Assembly (NCBI RefSeq): GCF_030269925.1
Contig: NC_085121.1
Location: forward strand, 7,147,501 to 7,211,500
DNA length: 64,000 nt
Reading direction: 5' to 3'
DNA from: Bombyx mori
Taxonomy: Eukaryota; Arthropoda; Insecta; Lepidoptera; Bombycidae
Shown here: positions 40,201-52,200 of the stretch, in pieces
How the letters are laid out: each line of letters opens with the position of its first letter
How positions within the stretch are numbered: the stretch's first letter is position 1
Notes under the pieces: generated by a model
What the model was told of the DNA's origin: nothing
The model's input: the letters and a program-made list of their open reading frames with translations, nothing else
The model's database searches: none
Position numbers and translations under genes: made by a program

Positions 40201-43200
40201 GAAAATCCACCCGTGAGAATACCATAAAATCCCGTCAACTATCTACAACCCACCTAATACTGTTGCTCCTGTTTAGCCTGGAGCCCTGTGCGTCACGATG
40301 CATGATGAGCTTATTGTGTGTGAGTGAGCTGCGGTGGTGTGAGTTAGGGGAGGATGTGTGGTTGTGTTGCGCCGAGTGCAGCGACGTGAGCGACTCCATC
40401 GACTCTCCCTCGGACAGGCGACCGCTCGCCGAATACGTGTTGCTGAAACCGGGGACATTCGTCCAATGTATACACGTAGTATCGATATTAGAACACGCGT
40501 GTCAATTTCAAATGTACCCTTTTTTTATTTCTTAGATGGGTGACGAGCTCACAGCCCACCTGGTGGTGTGAAGTGCTTACTAGAGCCCATAGACATCTAA
40601 AACGTAAATGCGCCACCCAACTTGAGATATAAGTCCTAAGGTCTCAGTATAGTTACAACGGCTGCCCCACGCTTCAAACCGAAAGGCATTACTGCTTCAC
40701 GCCAGAAATAGGCGGGGTAGTGGTACCTACCCGTGTGGACTCACAAGAGGTCCTACCACCAGTAATTACGCAAATTATAATTTAGCGGGTGACTTTGTTT
40801 TTGAGAATTGTTTTAGGTTAAATTTCAGTCATTTAAAGATACGCGTAAAGAAATTATGGGCTACTACCGGCTATTACCGGTTTAAAGTAATCGATAAAAT
40901 ATTAGAATCGTATCTTCGTTATTGTATTGGTGTATTTCATTCATGGATTTTTTTTTCTATACAAAGGGTTGAATTACAAAAAAAAGTGACACGCATTGTT
41001 CATAATGAAGCCATTCTACCTGTATACATTATATACGAATATATGGTGTGCTCGTCAGTTGTTCAGATATTTAAATTATGGATCGACTAACGAAAATCTA
41101 TAATAATATGTAATAATCATACAGTTTTGTTAGTGACTGAAGCACTTACAACTGAATAATATTACAATGCAAGTAATAATTTAAAGAAGTTTGTTACGTG
41201 AATCTATGTTAATGAGAATTAATGATATACAACGCAAACTATACATTATGACAATGATAACGATACAAGGAAGGGAGTGGCACATACAAAATACAAGACA
41301 CGTTATGGTATCACACCAGCTAAAACCTTAACTCATTTACAATAGACAAATATTGGCAAATTGTGTACCTGTGTCTCAGCCACGGTGCGTATGGTATCCC
41401 ATAATCTGATTTAACTTCGGAGTAGGTTTGAGTGTCCGAAAGGCTTCCATCACTAATCTTCATCCCGCCTCTCGGAGGAATCCTAACGAACAAATTATCC
41501 GATAATTTATATGTTAACAACAAATGTCAATGTTGCAATATTTAACAAAAAAATACATTTCATACTATTGAAAACCAACTATAATATTAATGTAAAAATT
41601 ACAGGAACTAAAAAATTTTATATTGCTTATTGCAACCTTTCTATTAATTTTGACAACACGATAGTCGAATGCCATAAGATAGTTCAATCACTCTTACAAT
41701 CTGAACACTGCACTGAGGTATAAAGTATATTAAGCCACTAAACGCTTATTTTACACGGACTTGAATTTTCCCACGTAACGGCTATCGTAAGTTTAACATC
41801 TGTAACGATAACAATATTTGCTTACTTGTTACGACGCATGTTAAAGAATCCAGAGCCAAATAAACTGTTTACATAATATAATGTACTGGAGATCTTGAAA
41901 CAATTCGATGATGTCAGTAAATTATTAATTGCTAAGGCGCTGGCACTACACAGAAGACTTGATTAAAATGATGTTTGCACGACGTTTTGTTTTTGTTTCA
42001 TTCACTAATTTAAACGATTCCATAAACTTTATATGTTCGTCTGTGCATTGTCATGTTCTTTATGTTAATTTGCGGTGCGCAGCAATTGTCAACTATTAAT
42101 AAATTTTAGCACTAAAATTAAGAAATATAAATTAAAGATATACAGTACGCATTGGAAACCTCGGATATAATACATAGATATGTAAAAAAAAGGTTGTAAA
42201 CCGTAATAACGATTTAAATATGATTACAGCTCGCCAAAACCGAAGAAGTTTCGGTTAGGAATATTGCTTAATTATTAATATAAATAATATGTAGTAGAAA
42301 TAAATAAATGATGTTAATGAAGGATATATCAGGCAAGCTTTAATGTGCTTATTTATTGTAGCGTAGTGTATTAAGCTTCTGCGTGGTCTTGTTTCGAATG
42401 AACAAGTCTGAAGCTTAATTATGTAATTGTTTCAGCCAATTAGTCAATAAAACTAACGCCAGAGCTACGTCTGGAAAATGTTTACATGAGTCTTATTTTA
42501 ACACTTAGTTGTCTTAAAATTTCTTTGAGTCTATTTATTTAACAGCGATAAATTGCATATTGTTTTATTTACACTTGTTGTAGTTAGGGTAAGTAAATGT
42601 TTCATGATCGTCATATTATTTCATAATATAGCGCAATCTATTATGACTGCTTTTATTTTGTTATACACGCAAAACGGGTATGTAATTCTCATTAAGTTAA
42701 CTTTAAGACAATAAAGTTAACTGACAGAGCCAAAGAGTCCATCATTCCGCTAAGAATGTATTTGTTTTGTGATGTTAGTTTTGACACAATAAAAGGTTCA
42801 AGATAAAATTTTGCCGAAGCTGTTACTTTTTGTTCGAGTGTTTTTTTCAACAAATCAGCGGGCGGAACCTCTTTTTTTCCGAGTTTTATTCAAACGTTTT
42901 CTAAATTAACAGTCAAGAGATGGCGTTAGCTGTCCTTTTGTGTTCAATTTGCCACCAACAGATAGCGTTACCTGCATTTCGTTTTATGTTACGTCAAAAT
43001 CGGTTATTTTTTGTGACAATACTTTTAAGTCTCAATCGATTAATAAACTTTTTCAGATAATATATAGTTACTATAGTGCAGTTCTTGTAAATTACTACGA
43101 TGTTATTACTACGTGACTCGAACACAAAAAAGTTAAAATTATGAATTCGTTTGTTACTGATATTTCGATATCACTTACCTATGATGGTGGAATAGAGCGG

Positions 43201-46200
43201 CGAATTCATGTGTTCCAGGCTTCGGTAGACTCTGCGAACCGAGCAACCGTTCTCGTACTGATGCCGAGAGTTGCGCAGCCGCAGTCCCGCCCAGTGAGTA
43301 AGACTTGGGACCGATACCATTTTCTGTAAATAACATCGGTACTTTATACTAATATATACTAGTCTATACTAACCTATACTAATCTATACTAATATATGAA
43401 TCTACAGTGGTTTTTACGGATGTTCCGTTATAACTACTGAACCATGCATCCGATTGACTTGAATCTTGGTACCCATGTAGAAAATACATGTACTTAATGG
43501 ATAAGCTAATATTTATATGAGTGTTGGACTACCTACACCAGTTGCGGGGGCGTTAATGATAAGAATCTTTGTGGGGGTGAGAAATAATAATGTTAATTTT
43601 AAATGTCTAGCGAAGCGGACGGGTACAGCGAGTTTGTTTATTAAACTCCAATACTAAACCAGCTGACAGACATATTATTGAGAACATTTTCTTGGTACTA
43701 TTTAAAAACGAATTATTTTCAAAGTCAAAACCCTTACAACCTCAACTGTACAGCCACGTTATTAAACATATGGAAAGCACTTACTATGAATTTGTAAGTC
43801 TTGCGTGCATGTCTGCGTTCCTCCTGATACCTTGACTTTTGTTCTAGGAACCGCGGAAACTTGAGCCGTACGACCACCTAAATGAAAAAAAAAAAAAACG
43901 AACAAATAATTTGAGGATAATAATAAAAAATAGGCAATACTTACTTTTCTTTTTAAATCAAAATGATAGTATTAATTATTCATTTCATTTAATTCTAACG
44001 ATCTACGTTGTTCTATTTTACTTGAACAAATGACATACTGTAGATATACAACGCGTTACAAAATACCTCGTAGAGAATATAATTAATTATCAAAGCCAAA
44101 AATTTTTTCAACCCCAGTAAGCTATCATGTCAGGGAACCAGATTATTGAACAGAAAGGCCTACGTACCTATTTTACCTAATAATAATTGTTTACTTCAAA
44201 ATATTTTGTATCTCAGGAATGTGGACAAGATAGGATCATAATAACAAATAACATTATTATTTTTGCAACGTTTAGGTCTAAACCTTCATCAGGCATCATA
44301 ATATGAATTCCATCCATTTGATAAATTAGTTAATTATTATTTTTGATTTTAGAAATAAAGTAAACACGACACGTAAAAATTGTTATTGCGTGACACCGGT
44401 TAGCCTACTATCTAAGTATAGGAATTAACTAATTTATCAATTTTGTTAATCTGTATTAATTTATGATGACTAAGGCAGCTGTGCAGTGTAGGTTAGTGAT
44501 TGTTGGAATTCATATTATGATGCCTGATGAAGGTCTAATAAAAGACCGAAACGTTGCAAAAATAATAATGTAATTTGTTATTATGATCCTATCTTTTCCA
44601 CATTCCTGAGATACAAAATATTTTATTAATAATTATGGACGATAATATTGATAATAATAATTGTTTACTTTAATAGTTTTATTTTTCATTCATAAATGTT
44701 TGATACCTCAATACAAGGATGTTATTATACTCAAGTACTGGTTTAAAACAATTTTATTTTTATTGCCTAGATGTGTAGGTGTGTAAATGTGTAAGTTGGA
44801 AAAAAAATATGTTGTCCTTTTCAAATCTTCTAATCGATATCCTAAGCTGTTTCGAGTAGAAATGTAAGTACATTCTGCATAGTTTATTCTTATACTGAAA
44901 TAGGGTTGTGGCACATCAGTGAAAATAATAATTTTTATTTTTATTTTTTTGAGGTGTGTTGTTACTACGGTTTAAATTAAATATTGTGAATGAATTCGTT
45001 TAACCTCCTTACGGCTTTACGGGTAGTTTTGTAACACCCTGTAGTATATCATTTCAATCGATCAGCAATACTGGTGGTAGGACCTCTTGTGAGTCCGCAC
45101 GGGTAGGTACCACCACCCTACCAATTTCTGCCGTGAAGCAGTAATGTGTTCCGGGTTGAAGGGTGGGGCAGCCGTTGTAACTATACTTGAGACCTTAGAA
45201 CTTATATCTCAAGGTGGGTGGCGCATTTGGCGTAACCACTTAACACCAGGTGGGCTGTGAGCTCGTCCACCCATCTAAGCAATAACAAGAAAAAATATAT
45301 TAGCCAAAAATATGATTAGAATAAAGCGCTCACTATGTCCGTGTTGGGGTGGTGGGCCGTTGGGTTGCGGTGTGGTCTGCTGCTGGACTCCATTCTGCCT
45401 CTTCACGTATCCAAAGCTCTGAGGAGTCTTCCCTTTGCCCGACGAACAGCTGCCGTTCCCTGCCGCACTGGACGGTCTGGACCCTCCGCTCGGCGAATGG
45501 AGCTAAAATTTTTTGGTAGGCGGGTAGCAAAATCGGTAAATATATATTTTACTAATTTTTTTTTGTATCGCACACTACAGCTACCCTGTCTAGTCCTACC
45601 TGCGAGCCGGCTCTCGATGAATGTTGACTAGAAGGACTCGAAGACGAGGCGGCGTACTGAAACATAAAAAAAAAATAGATTTATAATCAATGCAATAACA
45701 TTAATGGTAAATTAAATATAATTTAAAAAATTATTTATGGAAAAATGCCGTGGAGAAATTCTGCTCTTATTATTATTATTTTTTTTATTGCCCTTGTAGG
45801 CAAAAGAGCATACGGCCCGCCTGATGGTGAGCGGTTACCGTCGCCCATGGATTTCAGCAATGCCAGGAGCAGAACCAAGCCGCTGCCTACCGCTTAATAC
45901 TCTCCACAAGCCTCGTTTGAAGAAGGATATGTCATAGTGCTCGAGAAACACCGTGGAGGGGAGCTCATTCCATATTATTATTATCCATTATCCACTCGGC
46001 CTATTTCTGACGCGAAGCACTAATGCGTTTCGATTTGAGCAGTCGGACAACTATAATCTAGCTTATGTCTCAAGAATAGGTACCACATAACGCGAGGTTG
46101 TAAAATCATCGCATCTACAGAAATTTTAAAGAAATAACGTTAAAATAAAACTGTAAAAACAAACCTGTGGGTGAGGCGCAATGCCAAGTTGTTGGGCTGC

Positions 46201-49200
46201 TGTTAGCTTTTCTCTTTTGTGGTGTTGAGGCGAGTGGTGACCGGTACGCCTCTCACCTTTACGCCCATGAGATGGACTCGGAGGAGTCGGTGGTTGATTC
46301 TATGAATTACGAAATATAATATAATATAACATATACAATAAAATAATAATGGTGGTAGGACGTCTTCTGAGTCCGCACGGGTAGATACCACCACCCTGCC
46401 TATTTCTGCCGTGAAGCAGTAATGCGTTTCGGCTAATAAATAAAATATATATACATGATAATAATAATAATATATAATTATAGGCATTAAATGTAATAAA
46501 ACAATTTTAAATCTAAAGAGTAGAAATCAGAAACAATAGAATCATCGTTATCGATCCAGTGAGTTATTAGAAAACAATCTTAGAAGACGAACCATGAATT
46601 TGTAACTCACTCTTTACACTTTATATTGTATTTACAAACAGATTATTCAATTACGAAAAAACGTCAAAAAAGCACGAGCATAGCAAATAAGATAAGTTTT
46701 ACCTTTAAGATATTTTAGATACTTATTAGCTAGTTCATAGCTAATTTCATCATTATCATAGTTTTTAGTAGAAGTATTAGTACTAGTACTAGTAGTAACA
46801 GTATCATTCATTCCCGGTACTGGACGTTATCCAATAAATAAATAAAAAAGTAATTGTTGACCACGTACCAATTGCGGAGCTCCAACGCCAGGCGAGTCAG
46901 TGTATTTCTTCCACGTAGTGTCTTGCCGTGGTACAGAAGGCTGACGCTCCGTTTGCTGACCACAGTCGGCCTTGCTTCGCGTACGACCCACCACTCTGTA
47001 CACCACGCCACTTCCACTCTCCATGCCTCTATTGCGACCACCGCTTCGCCTGAGAACGTGAACAGCATATTCATTAATTGCCTTTTTTTCCTACCTATGC
47101 TGATAGCCTTGAGAGGCTATTTCAGCTTCGCCCTAACATGTAGGTGTGCTCACGGGGCTCAAACCGGAGTGTTGCTAACACTGGCCCTAGCAAGAGAAGT
47201 GCTTCGCAGAATCTACTACCGGATCGGAAACGCGACCCACTGCGAAGATCCGGCGAGAAACTCAGTGGGCTGTGTCTGTGGGTTAATTCGCTCCTCGAGC
47301 CCTTCGTCGCAAGCGACGGGTTCGACGAGAACGGTGACCGGTGCTTGTGGTACCTAAAAGCACCGTTAATGGATCGGGAGGATCCGTAATGACATGAAAC
47401 TGCCTACATGTAGTTTGTAGTTTGAAAACCGGAAATATTTCTTTATACTATATATATTAAATGTTATTTTTTTATACTTTTATTTACGGAGTTCAATTAG
47501 GAGTTTGCGAAATGAAAATATCAACAATAAATACCTTTTCTGTGACAACTAACGAGTTCAAAAAGTAAAATTAGGGTCTTTCCAACCCCTCATCGGACTT
47601 AGTCATGCGTTAACAAGCAGCAAAAGTTTCTTTTGAAAAACAATAGTTCAAATACATAAATGACATAAACTCCTTCACTAAGACGTATATTGAAAAATAT
47701 TGAGAAGAAAACATTTTTTAATTGTACAAAGTCAATACATGACACAAATAATATTAAAATATGGTATTAGTTTAAACATGTGGCGGGTCATTGACATTAG
47801 CTACTTAGCTGAAGCTTGAAGAATGCTAAGTAATTGCTATTTTTACTCGGCCGTAAGCTGTTTCTATTTTTCTGCACATACCGTAAACACTCTGAACGCT
47901 TTATTTGTTTGTATTCGACTCACAGTACATTTTACGCCCATATTTTGTAAATATTTATTTATGAAGCGATTTCTAAATATTATTCTGGACAGTTTGTGAT
48001 TGTGATGAACTGCTTTTTTAAGTTCAAGGATTTTTTTAGGACATCTATTTGAATCTTCTGGTGTTAAGTGATTACCGGAGCCCATAGACATCTATAACGT
48101 AAATGCCACCACATACCTTGAGATATGACTTCTAAGGTCTCAGTATAGTTATAACAGCTGCCCCAACCTTCAAACCGATACGCATTACTGCTTTCCGGCT
48201 GAAATAGGCATGGTGGTGGTAGGTACCAACCTACCCGTGCGAACTCACAAGAGGTCCTACCACCAGTAAATATGGGCAGATCCGCTTTATTTAGACTGTC
48301 TGTAAAATACGTACGTGTTCTTTTGGGCTTTCCGTGCTCACATTATCGTAGGTACATGTAAATTCTGAATCGTCAGTTACCCTCGCCTTATTTTGTACAC
48401 GCCATCAAATTGATAAGTCAACAGAAGTATGTATGTCAGTATCGCACGTGCACCATAAATTCAAAATGTCATGATAAATGAGTAGAACCCTCAGACATAG
48501 CCCACTGAGTTTCTCGCCGGATCTTCTCATCATCATCATCATCATCATCAACAGCCCACAGTCATCCACTGCTGGACATAGGCCTCTCCCAATCCACACC
48601 ACTGAGCCCGGTCTGCGGCTCTCCTCATCCACTTCTTGCCGGCCACCGTGCGGAGGTCATCGCACCACCTAGCCAAGGGGCGTCCCATGTTACGTCTTCC
48701 GCTGCGCGGTCTCCACTCGAGAACCCGTCTGCTCCAGCGATCGTCAGTCCTATGGCATATATGGCCAGCCCACTGCCACTTCAGCTTGCTGACTCTTTGA
48801 GCTATGTCGATGACTTTAGTTCTCTGTCGAATAATCTCATTCCGGATTTTATCCTTCAGAGAAACTTCTTCTCAATGGGTCGCGTTTTGGATCCAGCGGT
48901 AGATTTTGCGAAGCACTGCTCTTGCTAGGGCTAGTGTTAGCAAATTATCTCAAGTTGAGCCTCATGAGTTCACCTACCCGTCCGGGCGTAACTGGCATAA
49001 GCCCTCGAGGTTACCAGCATACGTAAAAAAATGTGAGTAGTTATCATTTAGAGTGCTTGCCAGATAGAAAATAACTTCAGGTTATCTCTAGAGATTACAT
49101 ATGAACGTGAACAAGTATGCTTTGTGTACGACAGGCGGTAGGCGGTAGGCAGCGGCTTGGCTCTGCCCTTGGCATTGCTGAAGTCCATAGGCGACGGTAA

Positions 49201-52200
49201 CCACTCACCATCAGGTGGGCCGTATGCTCGTCTGCCTACAAAGGCAATAAAAAAAAAAAAAAAAAAAACCACATCATAAGAGGTTGGATATAGGATGTTG
49301 TAGGTTCTGTCTGAACAAAAGCATTCAATTGATGACTGTCACGCACGCTTCAATGTTAGGACGACACAACCCCACAATATTACGACCTAGATCACCAAAG
49401 TCATCACACGCAAAAGTCTAATGGACTAGTCGACTTTTAGGCTTCAAACGTTTACTAGCTTTATTGTAAATTTTACTTATAAAAAAATGTATTTAATATT
49501 AATTCAAAATTTAAAAACATTTCATAGCTATTTCGTAGTATTAATCTAATGCATTGCTGATATGCTGATAATATTAACATGATAAGTAACGCCTGCGGTT
49601 AATTAAATTCTTATTGCAATCAGTTGAACTCAATGAAGCTACTGTATTGAATAGTATTGATCTAATGGGTTAGTAGATGCAGATAATATTGACGTAATAA
49701 GTAACGCCTGCGGTTAATTAAATTCTTATTGCAATCAGTTGAACTCAATGAAGCTACTGTATTGAAAGCGGCTTTATTTATTTTTAGCTTTCGAAGAGTT
49801 GTATGTAGTCGATATTCGTTACGGGCTAATAAACTGTTATAAAATACATAGAATCGATGTATAAGTATAAAAAAAAAACAACCTTTGATACTATTGCGTT
49901 TATAATAATGAATGAAATGTGTATATTATATTATAAATCGAAATAAAGCCGTCTATTTACGAATAAAATATTTAATATTAGTTTTGTTACGCTGAAACTG
50001 GTGGTTTAATATTTAATGTAAACTATCCAAGCCCCGCCCACTTTAGTTGCCGATCTTTGATTTGACTTTATTCCGATCGCTGATCTCCCGCTAGGCTACT
50101 ATAAAGATTTTTTGAAAATTTTATTGAAATTTATCTTGTTCAAAACATTTTATTCTATCTAAGTATTCGCTGGTAGCCTAAGAGACTACTGCAGCTACAC
50201 CTAAACGGGTAGGTGAGCTCACGGGCTCAGCCTGAGAGAATTTGATAACACTAGCCCTAGCAAGACTTAGAGCAGTGCTTCGCAGAATCTACCGGTCATC
50301 GTCCTCGTCGAACCCGTTGCTTGCGACAAAGGGCTCGACAAGTAAATTAACCCTCAGCCACAGCTCACTGAGTTTCTCGGCGGATCTTCTCAGTGGGTCG
50401 ACTTTCCGATGCGGTGGTAGATTCTGCGAAGCACGGCTCTTGCTAGGGTTCGTGTTAGCAACAACGTCAGGTTTGAGCCCCGTGAGCTCACCTATTAGTT
50501 AAGGTTACGCTGAAATAGCCTCTCAAGGCTCTCAGCTAGGTAGGAAACAAAAAAAAATAAAAAAGAATCTACCAGCGGATTGGAATCGCGACCCACTGAG
50601 AAAATCGAGCGTGAAACTCAGTGGGCGCAAACACACTCTTTATGTATGTATTTATAGATAAATATGGAGTTAGTTGTAATAATTTATATGCTACTCTTCA
50701 GTATAAATGCAAAATTGGTATATTACAACAAAACGTAGTATTTGTAGTATTATAATCAACATAACACAAAGAATTCTCATTTGAACCCCGCTTAACTGAT
50801 CAAAACAACGAAATCAATACTAAGTTATTAAATTGTAAAATTATTTGTGCACTCATCATTTTAAACCGTCTTATATAAATTAATTATAAACTTTAACCGT
50901 TAATATTCAGCTTACCATTCCTAAATCCTGAAACGTGAAGAAACAGAACAACAAAAACAGTTACCTACTTTACGAGGAAAAAAGCATTAAAACTTTTAGC
51001 TTACAATTTCCCAGTTCCGTTTTTACTTCGCTCCCTAAATTGCGTTCTCGCCAGAAACGTTTCTTCAGTGCGGATGTAAATGAAAGGGTCTCTGAAACTG
51101 TGCAACTTGTGGACGGGTTAGGTAAACTTGCAATTCAGTTCAGATGCACTAGAAGCTCTGTGTTTATAAATACGAGGGATTCCATTTCTAAAGCCACACA
51201 CCAAGGCTTTTATGGGTCACAATCGTAAAATATACACAAGCTATCAATGAATAGTCCCTTTGTTTTGGACGATTTTATTTATCAGAGTTTTTTTAAAGTG
51301 GAGACTGTAATAATGTATTAAGGCAATATTTTAGGCCAATATTGGAAATGTAATTTTTTGATGTGAAAATTTATTTATCAAAGTTACAAAATTTATACTG
51401 TAATTTAAAATCTAAGCCAAACTGAAAGGTGACAAATAGATCTACATCTATAGGATTAGTTTACGAGAGAATGAGACATTTCTGATAATAATTCAAAAGG
51501 TTTCACTAACATATATTTCGCGTGTTCACATTTTTTTTACTTGTTATGCATTTGGGGGTCGCTTGTGAGGAGTGGAAACTTTGTAGAATTGTGGAGAGTT
51601 ATTGGTGGTTACTATTGTATTTTAGACAAGGTTTCAGAAATAGCACGACTGAATGAAGCACGCGAGTCATTAAAAAATGCTTGTAGAATGTCGCAACGAA
51701 TACATACTCTGGATGACGAAACATCATTTGCTCAATGCGTAAGAAATTTAATTGTGATAATTTTGTTTACTGGAATGAAACCGCGAAAGTAAAGCTAGTA
51801 TTGTGTTCGCTAAGTACCGTGCTGTATTCTCAAGGCCGACGATGAATAACGAGGTAACTTTTCAAGCTGTTCGCTGGGCTTGTGACTTGGCATTACGCCG
51901 CAAAGTACCTTTCATTTACTTTACGGAATGGCTATTTGCCAGGTTTTATATATCGTAGAATGACTGCAGCGTTAATGGTGCAGAGGAAAACTGTTCAATT
52001 TTGCTTTTCAAAGAGGCAAAATCGTTTGGTATAATTAATGATTAAATTTGTAAAAACTGAGACAGAGAACTGGTGTCTTAAGATGGGTGTCGGCATTGAC
52101 GTGGTTATTGTCTGTGGGCTCCAGTGTCCATTTAACTCCAGGTGAATATTTCTGTCGTGAAGCAGTAATGCGTTTCGGCTTGAAGGGTGGGGCAGCCGCT

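Larger units (their letters stand above)
43878..45333 (-). other. sick intron E6-E7
   Basis: Contains the foldback element (44180-44670) and a family A copy (45070-45291). 44671-45069 is unassigned. Confidence 0.78.
45657..46164 (-). other. sick intron E4-E5
   Basis: 508 bp, largely a family B copy and a family A fragment. Confidence 0.8.

Noticed and set aside
40263..40535. Plus-strand open frame over E10
   Set aside because: Antisense shadow of E10.
46808..47357. Overlapping open frames on both strands at E3 and the adjoining LINE
   Set aside because: They cross the E3 acceptor into the LINE and arise from GC-rich exon and repeat sequence; only the phase-matched E3 frame carries through.
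48537..48550. CRISPR-like or satellite array at the cat repeats
   Set aside because: This is the trinucleotide tail of an RTE element.
50935..51228. 97-codon plus-strand open frame
   Set aside because: No motif, no promoter or splice evidence; length is within chance in this sequence.
51541..51792. 83-codon plus-strand open frame in the E2-E3 intron
   Set aside because: Reads somewhat protein-like (RLNEARESLKNACRMSQRIH) but has no family match I know, no splice context and no neighbour support. Could be transposon debris.
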